The notes beneath the pieces are model-generated. The model saw nothing but the letters and a program-made list of their open reading frames with translations, was not told the DNA's origin and did no database searches. The position numbers were made by a program, and so were the translations under genes. From contig CALVDP010000019.1 of NCBI GenBank assembly GCA_944326315.1, positions 1 to 41,397 of the forward strand: a DNA stretch of 41,397 bases. Direction: 5' to 3'. Of the stretch, positions 9,554 through 17,290 are shown piece after piece. How positions within the stretch are numbered: the first letter of the stretch is position 1; each line of letters begins with the position of its first letter. This DNA is from an uncultured Bacteroidales bacterium (GTDB taxonomy: Bacteria; Bacteroidota; Bacteroidia; Bacteroidales; UBA932).

Positions 9554-10073
9554 TAAAGCAGTGGGTATTCCAGAATGGGTTCTTTTCCCCGTAACCTGGA
9601 AGTGGAGGCGCCATTTCCCCCGGATAAATTGTAACTACACTGTAGTTGCCGTTGTTTGCGGACAGGACGAGCTGGCATTCGTCTGTCAGGACAATTTTAT
9701 CTGTCTTGACCTTGTTTACAAGCAGACCGTTTCTTTCTTCGGTTCTGAATGATGAAAGTTCCTCCCTGGAAAGGGCGTCAATTCTTATGATATTACTTGT
9801 GCCAATGTTTTGTCCATACTTGAATGACAGACGGACTTTTCCGTCAGAATCCGGCTGAAAACGCATGTCGTTTATGTCGGGGCATACTTTGAGAATCGCT
9901 TCCATCGGAGAACGGGCAAATGAAGAGAAGAATTTGGATCCGAGCATGGAAAGCTGTGCATTGATCTGAGTATCATTGTATCCTTCTGCATGAAGGAGTT
10001 GCATGGATGACTCATCTATCATTTCAAAATGAGAGAGACAATGGAAAATGGAGCCGGCAGGACAGATAACCAT
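9546..10073 (-). CDS. Small protein, possible BECR-like RNase domain
   Basis: 175 residues, starting 5 bp after the stop of the upstream membrane-protein gene and so probably co-transcribed with it. I do not recognise a named family with confidence. The C-terminal ~70 residues contain strands around NGLLVNKVKTDKIVLTDE and YSVVTIYPGEMAPPLP, followed by NPFWNTHCFIE. The order K...T-D-E, VVTIYPG, then W..H recalls the strand and motif layout of BECR-fold RNases (the RelE, colicin D/E5 and EndoU fold), but that is my inference from memory of the pattern and no fold search was possible. The N-terminal half is helical (SSMQLLHAEGYNDTQINAQ). There is no TM segment or signal peptide. It may be a toxin, or simply a domain partner of the membrane protein. 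It converges on the S1-repeat gene with 14 bp between stops. Confidence 0.6.
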   Translation of the reverse strand: MVICPAGSIFHCLSHFEMIDESSMQLLHAEGYNDTQINAQLSMLGSKFFSSFARSPMEAILKVCPDINDMRFQPDSDGKVRLSFKYGQNIGTSNIIRIDALSREELSSFRTEERNGLLVNKVKTDKIVLTDECQLVLSANNGNYSVVTIYPGEMAPPLPGYGEKNPFWNTHCFIE

Positions 10074-10078
10074 AATAA

Positions 10079-11410
10079 TTATTTGTTATTCCTGATGTTG
10101 ATTATATAAACAAGACACAATATTGCAATGAAAAACAGGACAACGGCAGAAACAATGATCTTGTGTCCGCATGATGGAATTTCTATTCCCGCCCAGTCTC
10201 TGATCAGTGATACAAGGTCGTATATTGCCGAAGAGATGGCAAAAATTGTCAGACAAAGTACGGCTTTGGATAATTTCCTGTCTGAACTTTCGCGTTGCCT
10301 CAGGTTTTCCTGTTCGATATATTTGTGCAATTCTTCCCTTTCCTTGTCCACTCCCAGGCCGAAGTTTATCTTCTCATATATCATTTGGGGCAGAAAATTA
10401 TATGAGATGGCGGGAAAGGCATAATACTTTTCCTTTTCTTTCATTTCATCCGTAAGCTGTCTCATTTCACTGCTCTTTGACAGCGTCCTGAATTTCTGGT
10501 TGAGGTCGAATAGCAGGAATTTCTGGAAAAGAGAATGTATGTAAACCATTCTGAAGTAGTTTTCTGACCACCAGTCTGCACTGAAGCCATTGCCCTGTCC
10601 GAGTACCGTAAAAGTATCAAAAAGAGCCAGAATTTTCCAGTTGTTGAATATGGACATGCTGTTTTCAGCGATGATCGAGTTGTAATAATTTTCTGATGGG
10701 CAGTTTATGTCTGACGGATTGTGTGCCGTGCCAATCCTGTTCAGAAATCCGAGATCGAACAACAAATCATCTCCAAGGCAGTCATTGCATGTGACGATCT
10801 GGAACAGCTTGAACTTTCCTCCTGTCATGACAAGACCGTTGTATCCGTCACTGCCGTTACTGCACCTGTATATGTCGAGCAGGGGTTCTATTGCATTCAG
10901 ATATGCTTCCGCTGTTTTGTTTTCCCTGTATTCAGAGTATCTTGATACTTCTCTGAGTGATAGCAGCATTTTGCTTGATCTGTCAAGCGGGATGTCTTGT
11001 GCTTCGACTTCAATTGCGAACAGGACGAAGTTGTACGGAAAATTGAATATATGTATTTTGTTAAGTATGAATGTGTATGTAGCAGTGTTGTCTGCAAACT
11101 CGTTCATTTTGAGCCTGAACGGAACGGAAAGGTCGTTTACAAAATATGAAATCTTGTTGTAAATGTGGCTGCCGCCGGTTTTGGATTTGTTGCTGTCAGT
11201 TCTCCTGATATCAAGGACAGATTCTACATAGCTTTCGTAATAGAGCGTGCACCAGTCTTTGAATTGGTCTCTGTCTATCTGTTTTCTTGTCCATCCCAAG
11301 TCGGAATGTCCGGTAAGATATGTGAAGGCTTTGTCAGACTGAAAATAGCCGCAAAGGAATCCTCTTACGTTACCTTTCAGATCCTGATACGTGGCTGATG
11401 TGGTTTCCAT
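10079..11410 (-). CDS. Two-TM membrane protein, loosely CorA-like topology
   Basis: 443 residues from an ATG at 11410. The first ~375 residues are soluble and mixed alpha/beta. A polar helix (VDKEREELHKYIEQENLRQR) then leads into two closely spaced C-terminal membrane segments: KAVLCLTIFAISSAIYDL, and IIVSAVVLFFIAILCLVYII ending IRNNK. A large cytoplasmic domain, a long helix and two terminal TMs is the layout of CorA-type channels, but the GMN signature between TM1 and TM2 is absent (the loop reads DWAGIEIPSCG), so ion transport is only a possibility. The gene leads a two-gene operon with the 175-residue protein. In defence loci, two-TM partners often act as membrane-disrupting effectors; that role is inferred here only from context. 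Confidence 0.65.
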   Translation of the reverse strand: METTSATYQDLKGNVRGFLCGYFQSDKAFTYLTGHSDLGWTRKQIDRDQFKDWCTLYYESYVESVLDIRRTDSNKSKTGGSHIYNKISYFVNDLSVPFRLKMNEFADNTATYTFILNKIHIFNFPYNFVLFAIEVEAQDIPLDRSSKMLLSLREVSRYSEYRENKTAEAYLNAIEPLLDIYRCSNGSDGYNGLVMTGGKFKLFQIVTCNDCLGDDLLFDLGFLNRIGTAHNPSDINCPSENYYNSIIAENSMSIFNNWKILALFDTFTVLGQGNGFSADWWSENYFRMVYIHSLFQKFLLFDLNQKFRTLSKSSEMRQLTDEMKEKEKYYAFPAISYNFLPQMIYEKINFGLGVDKEREELHKYIEQENLRQRESSDRKLSKAVLCLTIFAISSAIYDLVSLIRDWAGIEIPSCGHKIIVSAVVLFFIAILCLVYIINIRNNK

Positions 11411-11611
11411 AAATCCGATATTTTCGTTAAATATACGCCTAATCAGTTAAAAACGGTAATAATTTAACGTGAATCAGCTATATATGATCATCTGTATTGA
11501 TAACAGGAGCAATATTGGAAGAATATTGTTATTTTTGCAGGTCATAAGCCGGTGGTGGCGGTGGTGCCATTGCGGTGTGGTATTAAAGAATTAATTGTAA
11601 CATAAAATATT
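11411..11611. other. Divergent intergenic region, island right boundary
   Basis: About 200 bp lies between the divergent membrane-protein gene and glycyl-tRNA synthetase. It holds the glyS -7 box at 11530-11537 and a G/T-rich GGTGGCGGTGGTG tract just after it. No gene is seen. Confidence 0.5.
11530..11537 (+). promoter_or_regulatory. -7 box for glycyl-tRNA synthetase
   Basis: TATTTTTG is a full match to TAnnTTTG, 74 bp upstream of the glyS ATG. The -33 element is not clear. Confidence 0.45.
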
Positions 11612-13153
11612 ATGACTCAGGACGAACTTTTCAAGACACTTGTCGCGCATTGCAAGGAGTACGGATTCATTTTCCCTTCAAGCGAGATTTATGATGGTCT
11701 TGCAGCGGTCTATGACTACGGGCAGATGGGCTCTGAACTCAAGAACAACATCAAGAGATACTGGTGGGATGCCATGGTAAGGCTCCATGAGAATATCGTG
11801 GGGATTGATTCATGTATTTTCATGCATCCTAAGATCTGGGAAGCTTCAGGGCATGTAGGGGCTTTCAACGATCCGCTTATCGACAACAAGGATTCCAAGA
11901 AAAGATACAGGGCTGATGTGCTGATAGAAGACTATATCGCCAAGCTGGAGGAGAAGATCAAGAAAGAGGTGGAGAAGGCTCGGAAAAAGTTCGGCGAGGC
12001 TTTCGATGAGGCCAAGTTCCTTGAGACCAATCCGAATGTGTTGCGTCATCAGACCAAGATAGACGAGGTGAAGAAAAGGATGGCGGACGCTCTCAACGCC
12101 AACGACCTGGCAGAGCTCAGGCAGATCATCATCGACTGCGATATCGTGTGCCCTGTTTCAGGTACCAAGAACTGGACGGAGGTGCGTCAGTTCAACCTGA
12201 TGTTCAGCACGCAGCTCGGCAACACTTCAGATGACACGAACGTGATTTATCTGCGTCCCGAGACCGCACAGGGCATATTCGTGAACTATCTGAACGTTCA
12301 GAAGACCGGGCGTATGAAGATTCCGTTCGGAATAGCGCAGATAGGCAAGGCATTCAGGAACGAGATTGTGGCCCGTCAGTTCATATTCAGGATGAGGGAG
12401 TTCGAGCAGATGGAGATGCAGTTCTTCATCAAGCCTGGTACGGAACTCGACTGGTTTGCCAAGTGGAAGGAAGCAAGGCTGGCATGGCACAAGGCACTCG
12501 GAATGGGTGACGGAAACTACCGCTTCCACGACCATGAGAAGCTCGCGCATTATGCAAATGCGGCTACTGATATAGAGTTCAATTTCCCGTTCGGCTTCAA
12601 GGAGCTTGAAGGCATACATTCCAGGACGGATTTCGACCTCGGAAACCATCAGAAGTTCTCCGGCAAGAAGATACAGTATTTCGACCCTGAGAGCGGGGAA
12701 AGCTACACTCCTTATGTGATAGAGACTTCCATCGGAGTGGACAGGATGGTGCTTGCAGTGCTGTCGAATTCCTACAAGGAAGAGACGCTGGAGAACGGGG
12801 AGACACGTGTCGTCCTGAGCATTCCTGCCCCGCTTGCTCCGGTCAAGGTGGCCGTTCTGCCTCTTATCAAGAAGGACGGACTTCCTGAACTGGCGCAGAC
12901 CATAATGGACGAACTCAAATACGACTTCAACTGCCAGTATGACGAGAAGGACAGCATAGGCAAGAGATACCGCAGGCAGGATGCGATAGGCACACCGTTC
13001 TGCGTGACAGTAGACCACGATTCCCTCCAGGATCATTGCGTGACGATAAGGCATCGCGACACTATGGAGCAGGAAAGGGTGAAAATCGAGGATCTCCACT
13101 CCATTATCGACAGTCAGGTAAGCATGACTTCTCTGCTGAAGAAGCTTAAGTAA
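11612..13153 (+). CDS. glyS: Glycyl-tRNA synthetase (alpha2 type)
   Basis: 513 residues. It charges tRNA-Gly with glycine in the cytoplasm and is the class II homodimeric form typical of Bacteroidota, not the alpha2-beta2 form. Visible marks are the N-terminal FPSSEIYDGLAAVYDYGQMG, YLRPETAQGIF (~213-223), class II motif 2 at KAFRNEI followed by RMREFEQMEMQFF, motif 3 in IETSIGVDRMVLAVL, and a C-terminal anticodon-binding domain beginning near PAPLAPVKVAVLPL. The charged segment at ~100-175 is the usual insertion of this family. The length is normal and the frame intact. The sequence is more G/C-rich than the island to its left, consistent with native core chromosome. Confidence 0.97.
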   Translation: MTQDELFKTLVAHCKEYGFIFPSSEIYDGLAAVYDYGQMGSELKNNIKRYWWDAMVRLHENIVGIDSCIFMHPKIWEASGHVGAFNDPLIDNKDSKKRYRADVLIEDYIAKLEEKIKKEVEKARKKFGEAFDEAKFLETNPNVLRHQTKIDEVKKRMADALNANDLAELRQIIIDCDIVCPVSGTKNWTEVRQFNLMFSTQLGNTSDDTNVIYLRPETAQGIFVNYLNVQKTGRMKIPFGIAQIGKAFRNEIVARQFIFRMREFEQMEMQFFIKPGTELDWFAKWKEARLAWHKALGMGDGNYRFHDHEKLAHYANAATDIEFNFPFGFKELEGIHSRTDFDLGNHQKFSGKKIQYFDPESGESYTPYVIETSIGVDRMVLAVLSNSYKEETLENGETRVVLSIPAPLAPVKVAVLPLIKKDGLPELAQTIMDELKYDFNCQYDEKDSIGKRYRRQDAIGTPFCVTVDHDSLQDHCVTIRHRDTMEQERVKIEDLHSIIDSQVSMTSLLKKLK

Positions 13154-13224
13154 CGTGAATTCGATGAAATGAATGGAATGAATTTCATAGAATTACCTCT
13201 ATGGAGGACGAAGTCCGATGTAAG

Positions 13225-13246
13225 TTCTCCCCTACGCAGGGGAGAA
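13225..13246. other. Hairpin downstream of glyS
   Basis: TTCTCCCCT and AGGGGAGAA form a perfect 9-bp stem with a 4-nt loop. It directly abuts the 104-bp repeat that begins at 13247 and could end glyS transcription, although there is no T-run. Confidence 0.45.
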
Positions 13247-13350
13247 TTTAAGAGGGGTGACACGAAAAAGGAAATGGATTTCGAAGAAATCGTAACGTCA
13301 GTTCGACGGAATCTTTGATACTGAACATAATAATTCGTCGAACTGACGTT
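13247..13350 (-). repeat. 104-bp dispersed repeat, copy 1
   Basis: The reverse complement of this stretch equals 41069-41172 with a single mismatch. It contains a terminal inverted repeat, AACGTCAGTTCGACG (13294-13308) with its complement at 13336-13350, a second small palindrome GATTTC-GAA-GAAATC (13277-13291), and an end reading TTTAAGAGGGGTGACACG. It is non-coding. Its size and inverted repeats suggest a MITE-like or REP-like element. It lies directly upstream of the PH-domain gene. Confidence 0.8.
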
Positions 13351-13364
13351 AAGTAAGTCAGTGG

Positions 13365-13805
13365 ATGCAGTCCATGGAACTCTTTCAGACTATGTGTGGC
13401 GGTAATATAGGATACATTGCAGGTGTGCTGCTGATGGTTGCAGGCTTGACTCTGATAATTGTATTCTCGTTGCGTCCTAACAGGATAACCGTGACCCGGG
13501 ACAGTCTCACGATCTCCGGGAATTACGATTATTCTGTGAAGTCGGAAGATATACAGTCGGTAGAATTGCTGGACAAACTGCCAGGTATTACTTTAAAGAG
13601 GAACGGCATCGGATGGCTTAATATAAAAACCGGCCATTTTACCGTGAAAGGGATAGGGAAATGCCGTCTTTATGTCAACAAAAAGTATCCGCCGTTTGTG
13701 CATGTTGTTACAACCGGCGGAGAACATGTGATTTTCAACACGAAGGATACAGTGAAAACAAAGGCGCTCTTCGAGACGCTAATGTCGTCCATACAGGACT
13801 TTTAG
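13365..13805 (+). CDS. Small membrane protein with PH-like domain
   Basis: 146 residues from the ATG at 13365; an ATG at 13374 would remove three residues. A single N-terminal TM segment (IGYIAGVLLMVAGLTLIIVFSL, ~16-37) is followed by a ~100-residue strand-rich domain: NRITVTRDSLTISGNYDYSV, EDIQSVELLDKLPGI, CRLYVNKKYPPFV, and a final helix TKALFETLMSSIQDF. This layout matches bacterial PH-domain (bPH) membrane proteins of unknown function. It starts 14 bp after the dispersed repeat, so the repeat may carry or disturb its promoter. No operon partner is obvious; the FMN-reductase gene begins ~150 bp downstream. Confidence 0.65.
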   Translation: MQSMELFQTMCGGNIGYIAGVLLMVAGLTLIIVFSLRPNRITVTRDSLTISGNYDYSVKSEDIQSVELLDKLPGITLKRNGIGWLNIKTGHFTVKGIGKCRLYVNKKYPPFVHVVTTGGEHVIFNTKDTVKTKALFETLMSSIQDF

Positions 13806-13958
13806 GGCTTTGGGGTCACTGCCGAATGATATCATTTTTATAGGCGGATGTCCGACAAGAGTTCCTGTCTCTCCTGGCGCGGCAAGCCGTTCCTTCACTT
13901 TGTCGGCTCTGAGTTGGGAGAGCCGTTCATTGCTTTTTTCAGTTCCCTTGCTGTCATT

Positions 13959-14573
13959 ATGAAAGTTTTGCTGATCAATGGAAGCCCGAGAGGAAAGGGC
14001 AATACGTACATAGCTTTGTCTGAGGTAGCCAAAGCTTTACAAAACAATGAAATAGAGACGGAGATAGTGTCTATTGGAGCCAAGGCTGTACAGGGATGTA
14101 TCGCCTGCGGCAAATGCAGCGAGACGGGCAGATGTGTCTTCAATGACGCTCTCTATAATGAGGTAAGGGCGAAGATCGAGACTGCCGACGGGCTTGTCGT
14201 GGGCTCTCCGGTGTATTATGCGGGGCCGAACGGCTCATTGTGCGCACTTCTCGACAGGCTTTTCTATTCCTCTTCGGCTTATCTCCAGTACAAGCCGGCA
14301 GCTGCCGTGGCCGTGTGCCGCAGGGGAGGGGCGAGTGCGACTTTTGATCGTCTGAACAAGTATTTCACGATTACCAATATGCCTGTGGTGCCTTCACAAT
14401 ACTGGAACAGTGTACACGGCAGGCTGCCCGGTGAGGCAGCAAATGATGCGGAGGGCCTGCAGACGATGCGAACTCTCGGCAACAACATGGCATGGATGCT
14501 GAAAAACCGAGAGGCGGGAAATCTGCCTTTGCCGGAGCGTGAGGCCCCGATAAGGACTAATTTTATCAGGTAA
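13959..14573 (+). CDS. NADPH-dependent FMN reductase-like flavoprotein
   Basis: 204 residues. The open frame continues upstream to 13848, but the flavodoxin-fold start MKVLLINGSPRGKGNTY fits the ATG at 13959. The phosphate-binding loop NGSPRGKGNT (~6-15), the GCIACGKCSETGRC cysteine cluster (~47-60), VVGSPVYYAGPNGSLCALLDRLFY and a MAWMLKNREAG tail are typical of the NAD(P)H-dependent FMN reductase / iron-sulfur flavoprotein family. It should bind FMN and reduce small electron acceptors in the cytoplasm; the physiological substrate is not evident. The CxxC pair may bind a cluster or be redox active. It is single-gene and convergent with the ThiL-like gene, with a shared hairpin between them. 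Confidence 0.85.
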   Translation: MKVLLINGSPRGKGNTYIALSEVAKALQNNEIETEIVSIGAKAVQGCIACGKCSETGRCVFNDALYNEVRAKIETADGLVVGSPVYYAGPNGSLCALLDRLFYSSSAYLQYKPAAAVAVCRRGGASATFDRLNKYFTITNMPVVPSQYWNSVHGRLPGEAANDAEGLQTMRTLGNNMAWMLKNREAGNLPLPEREAPIRTNFIR

Positions 14574-14594
14574 TTAATTCCAAGTCTAATATTC

Positions 14595-14617
14595 AAGCCG
14601 GATTTCAAATCCGGCTT
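14595..14617. terminator. Bidirectional hairpin between convergent genes
   Basis: AAGCCGGATTT and AAATCCGGCTT form a perfect 11-bp stem around a single C. It lies between the stops at 14573 (+) and 14645 (-). The T-run is short (GTTTTC), so it is moderate as an intrinsic terminator. Confidence 0.65.
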
Positions 14618-14644
14618 AACGTTTTCTGGACTTTATCGTGGGTT

Positions 14645-15652
14645 CTATTTCCAGCCCTGGGCGGTAATCGGAAGCTCCACACCTTCAGGAGTTACCAGGA
14701 CGGCTCCGACTTCAGGTTTGGCCAGATGTCCGATGATGTCGAATGTCTGGAAGTCATGGCGGAATTTGTCATGGCTTCCTATCGGTATCGTGAACAGCAG
14801 ACGGCAGTCGTCCCCGCCGTTGAACGCCGCCGAAATCGGGTCGATATTGAACTCCTTCCCCAGGTCGAATGTCCCGCTTGCGAAAGGTATCCTCTCCACG
14901 TATATCTTCGCACCGAGCCCGCTGTCCCTGACAAGCCGTTTTACGGCATCAGAAAGGCCTCTGTTCACGAAATATCCGTATGAAGGCACTATCTCCTCAT
15001 CTTCGAGAAGAGAGACGCAGGACGGGCTTATTTCCGGCTTCAGGTACTCTCCTACAAGATGCTTGTATTCCGTAAGATCAGGCTGTGAGCGGTCTGTCTT
15101 GCGCTTCATGAACTTCTGCTTCTCCCTTTCGAGAATCTGCATGCCCAAGAATGCCGCACCGAGATTGCCCGACACGCATATCAGGTCCATGCTTTTGGCA
15201 GGAAGTCTGCGCTTTTCCGTGAGACTCAGGCGCTCTCCTGTAGCGGATACGCTGACATACAGCCCGTTGACGGAAGGCTGCAGGTCAAGGGACAGTTCCG
15301 TGTAGCCGTGCATTTTGGCTGCAGACACTGTCCCGTCCCACAGTTCCTTCACTTTCCCGTAGTCTATCTTGGAGGATATCCCGAGTCTCACAGCCAGTGC
15401 TCCAGGATGGGCCATTGATGCGTATAACTCACCCGTAGCCAAGACAACAGCCTTGTATCCAAGGTGTTTAAGAGGGAAATATGTCAGGTCGAAATCCACT
15501 CCCTCCGTCATCAGCACGGACGAACATACAATACTTCCTGTCTCCTTGCGGACTTGCATTATACAATTGTCCGACTGCCGGTATCCTGTGCCTTCAAAAA
15601 GCCTTTTAACAGCTTCGGCCTTTCCAATATCCGAAAATGTCTCTTCTGCCAT
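14645..15652 (-). CDS. ThiL-like (AIR-synthase-fold) protein, altered active site
   Basis: 335 residues. It aligns by eye with thiamine-monophosphate kinase of Bacteroidota: EGVDFDLTYFPLKHLGYKAVV, a central KFMKRK region, GLGAKIYVERIPFA, FNGGDDCRLLFTIP and a final IIGHL. ThiL phosphorylates TMP to TPP using Mg-ATP. However, the usual metal and ATP ligands are changed: GDDA reads SDNC (residues ~27-30), the STD motif reads SSV, NxSD reads ATGE, and the SDGL motif reads NRGL. It may be a diverged or inactive paralogue, or bind another ligand. It starts at the only sensible ATG, with a -7 box 42 bp upstream, and lies 99 bp downstream of the GH20 gene on the same strand, so readthrough from that operon is possible. 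Confidence 0.75.
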   Translation of the reverse strand: MAEETFSDIGKAEAVKRLFEGTGYRQSDNCIMQVRKETGSIVCSSVLMTEGVDFDLTYFPLKHLGYKAVVLATGELYASMAHPGALAVRLGISSKIDYGKVKELWDGTVSAAKMHGYTELSLDLQPSVNGLYVSVSATGERLSLTEKRRLPAKSMDLICVSGNLGAAFLGMQILEREKQKFMKRKTDRSQPDLTEYKHLVGEYLKPEISPSCVSLLEDEEIVPSYGYFVNRGLSDAVKRLVRDSGLGAKIYVERIPFASGTFDLGKEFNIDPISAAFNGGDDCRLLFTIPIGSHDKFRHDFQTFDIIGHLAKPEVGAVLVTPEGVELPITAQGWK

Positions 15653-15693
15653 ATCTTCTAATATGAAACGTACCCCTATTTAGCGTATCTCTA

Positions 15694-15701
15694 CAAACAT
15701 A
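15694..15701 (-). promoter_or_regulatory. -7 box for the ThiL-like gene
   Basis: On the minus strand this reads TATGTTTG, a full TAnnTTTG match 42 bp before the ThiL-like ATG. It suggests the gene can be transcribed separately from the upstream operon. Confidence 0.45.
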
Positions 15702-15751
15702 GGCAAAATTGATGTAAAAAACGAATAAAACGGAAAGGCCGTGCTGTTTTA

Positions 15752-17290
15752 CTATCTGTCATCCCTTGCCAGCGTAGCATAGAGAGCATCCATCTTGTCT
15801 CCTCTGAGATGCTGTAAATACCGGATTTCACCTGGTTTGAGGAAATTCCTGTTCAGTCTCGCGAACTTCCTGTCAATCTTGCGTCCTTCCCTGCATATTG
15901 CTTTCATCCGCTCCTTCAGCCCCTCTCTATCGGATTCATTGTATCCTTCGGATTCGAACTCACTTTCGCACTGTTTGAATTTAAGATAGTTGAGACGAAT
16001 GTCAAGCATGAGACGCAAATGCTTTATTTCTTTTTTGTTGGAGGAAGGCCGCAGTGCATCCATCTTTTCTTTCATCTGGCGGGCAGACGATATGACTTCT
16101 CCAATGGTGCGTCCTTTTGCATCTTTGCCTGTCCTTGCCGATACGGTTTCCTGCGGCATGGTGAAATATTCCCAGAGTATTGCGGATTCTCTGTCATCGA
16201 ATCCGAATTTCCGTTCTGCATATTCTTTCACGAACTTTTCCGGGTCAAGGGGCTCTTCATGTGAGAATGCCCATGATGTCGCTTCAATCAGAATATTGAA
16301 GCCAGACTCCGGATATACTGAACGCGTAGGGAACATCTCAAGAATCTCATTTTTCATGCCGTAATTGTAGCTGTAAGCCCCGCTTGTCGACCAGGAAGTC
16401 TGGACCATGCCCTGATAACCGGAAGAGCGTGCAAACGGAACAAAATCCCTCAGATTATTGAAATGTTTTTCCCACTGGGTCAGATATATGTCGTCAGGAC
16501 CGCTTCTCAATGCCGTAGCTCCCCATAAATTCACTCCGGCGTCAATCAAATTGGATATCTTGCCGAATCTGTTCACGTCCCATCCGTAATTCCAATCCAT
16601 GAAAATCAGTTCTTTCGGCAGTTCGCCAAGGTTTTCAGGGTGCTTGAGGATGATGTCGGCCCAGATTACCGGTATTTTCCCCATGTCGGTAACGATCTTG
16701 CACATTGCCTTGACATATTCGACGAACAGTTTTGATTTGCCGTATTTTTCCGCATAGGCGGCACATTCAGGACAGGATCCGAGCAGGAATGTCTCGTCAC
16801 ATCCGATATGGAAATACTTGGAAGGATGCAATGCCGCGACTTCCTTGAAAATATCTGTAAATACGGGTATGGCTTCCTTGATTTTCAACGGGCATACCTG
16901 GGACATGTCTTTCGCGTCTTCCCGGAGAGCCGCATAACGGTCATGTTTCAATATATACTGGGCGTGTCCCATGCAGTTCTGCAGAGGGATGACATCCAGT
17001 CCGAGCCCGGAACAATATGACACGAAATCCTGTATTTCTTCTTTTGTGAAAGAATACCTGTTCTGGAGCGTGGCGTTGTTGTCAAAGGGGAATGTGGCTT
17101 CATATTCCATAAGCATTGTATTGAAGCCGAGTCCGGCGGCTTCAGATGCCAGTTCCTTGATGGAGGAGAGTGTCCGGACCTCTGTCCTGAAATCCACGTA
17201 CATGGCTTTGACGCCGAACTGTCCGTCAGCCCTGCCATTGATGCAGGCCAGCAGAAGGATAGCGAAAATAAATGCTGTTGTTCTTTTCAT
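15752..17290 (-). CDS. Family GH20 beta-N-acetylhexosaminidase
   Basis: 512 residues. It should remove terminal beta-linked GlcNAc or GalNAc by substrate-assisted catalysis. A signal peptide (MKRTTAFIFAILLLAC) ends in LLAC, which could be a lipobox. The TIM-barrel marks are FNTMLMEYEATFPF, VIPLQNCMGHAQYILKH, HIGCDET with the catalytic pair D165-E166, IPVIWADI, and LIFMDWNYGWD, followed by a helical C-terminal region (~390-512). The accessory N-terminal GH20b domain seems to be missing, as in the short GH20-like group of PUL enzymes. The start ATG overlaps the stop of the beta-helix gene as ATGA, indicating translational coupling. It is the last gene of the amino-sugar operon. Periplasmic or outer-membrane location is inferred. 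Confidence 0.87.
   Translation of the reverse strand: MKRTTAFIFAILLLACINGRADGQFGVKAMYVDFRTEVRTLSSIKELASEAAGLGFNTMLMEYEATFPFDNNATLQNRYSFTKEEIQDFVSYCSGLGLDVIPLQNCMGHAQYILKHDRYAALREDAKDMSQVCPLKIKEAIPVFTDIFKEVAALHPSKYFHIGCDETFLLGSCPECAAYAEKYGKSKLFVEYVKAMCKIVTDMGKIPVIWADIILKHPENLGELPKELIFMDWNYGWDVNRFGKISNLIDAGVNLWGATALRSGPDDIYLTQWEKHFNNLRDFVPFARSSGYQGMVQTSWSTSGAYSYNYGMKNEILEMFPTRSVYPESGFNILIEATSWAFSHEEPLDPEKFVKEYAERKFGFDDRESAILWEYFTMPQETVSARTGKDAKGRTIGEVISSARQMKEKMDALRPSSNKKEIKHLRLMLDIRLNYLKFKQCESEFESEGYNESDREGLKERMKAICREGRKIDRKFARLNRNFLKPGEIRYLQHLRGDKMDALYATLARDDR

Noticed and set aside
11540-11580. GGTGGCGGTGGTG tract as a CRISPR-like or tandem repeat
   Set aside because: It is a single short low-complexity tract; no spaced repeats or cas genes occur in the window.
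12227-13099. 290-codon ORF antisense to glyS
   Set aside because: It is a shadow of a strongly conserved gene and its composition and sequence resemble no protein family.
13848-13958. N-terminal extension of the FMN reductase-like protein
   Set aside because: The flavodoxin fold starts at the ATG at 13959; the upstream residues (LSWRGKPFLHFVG) do not fit the family.
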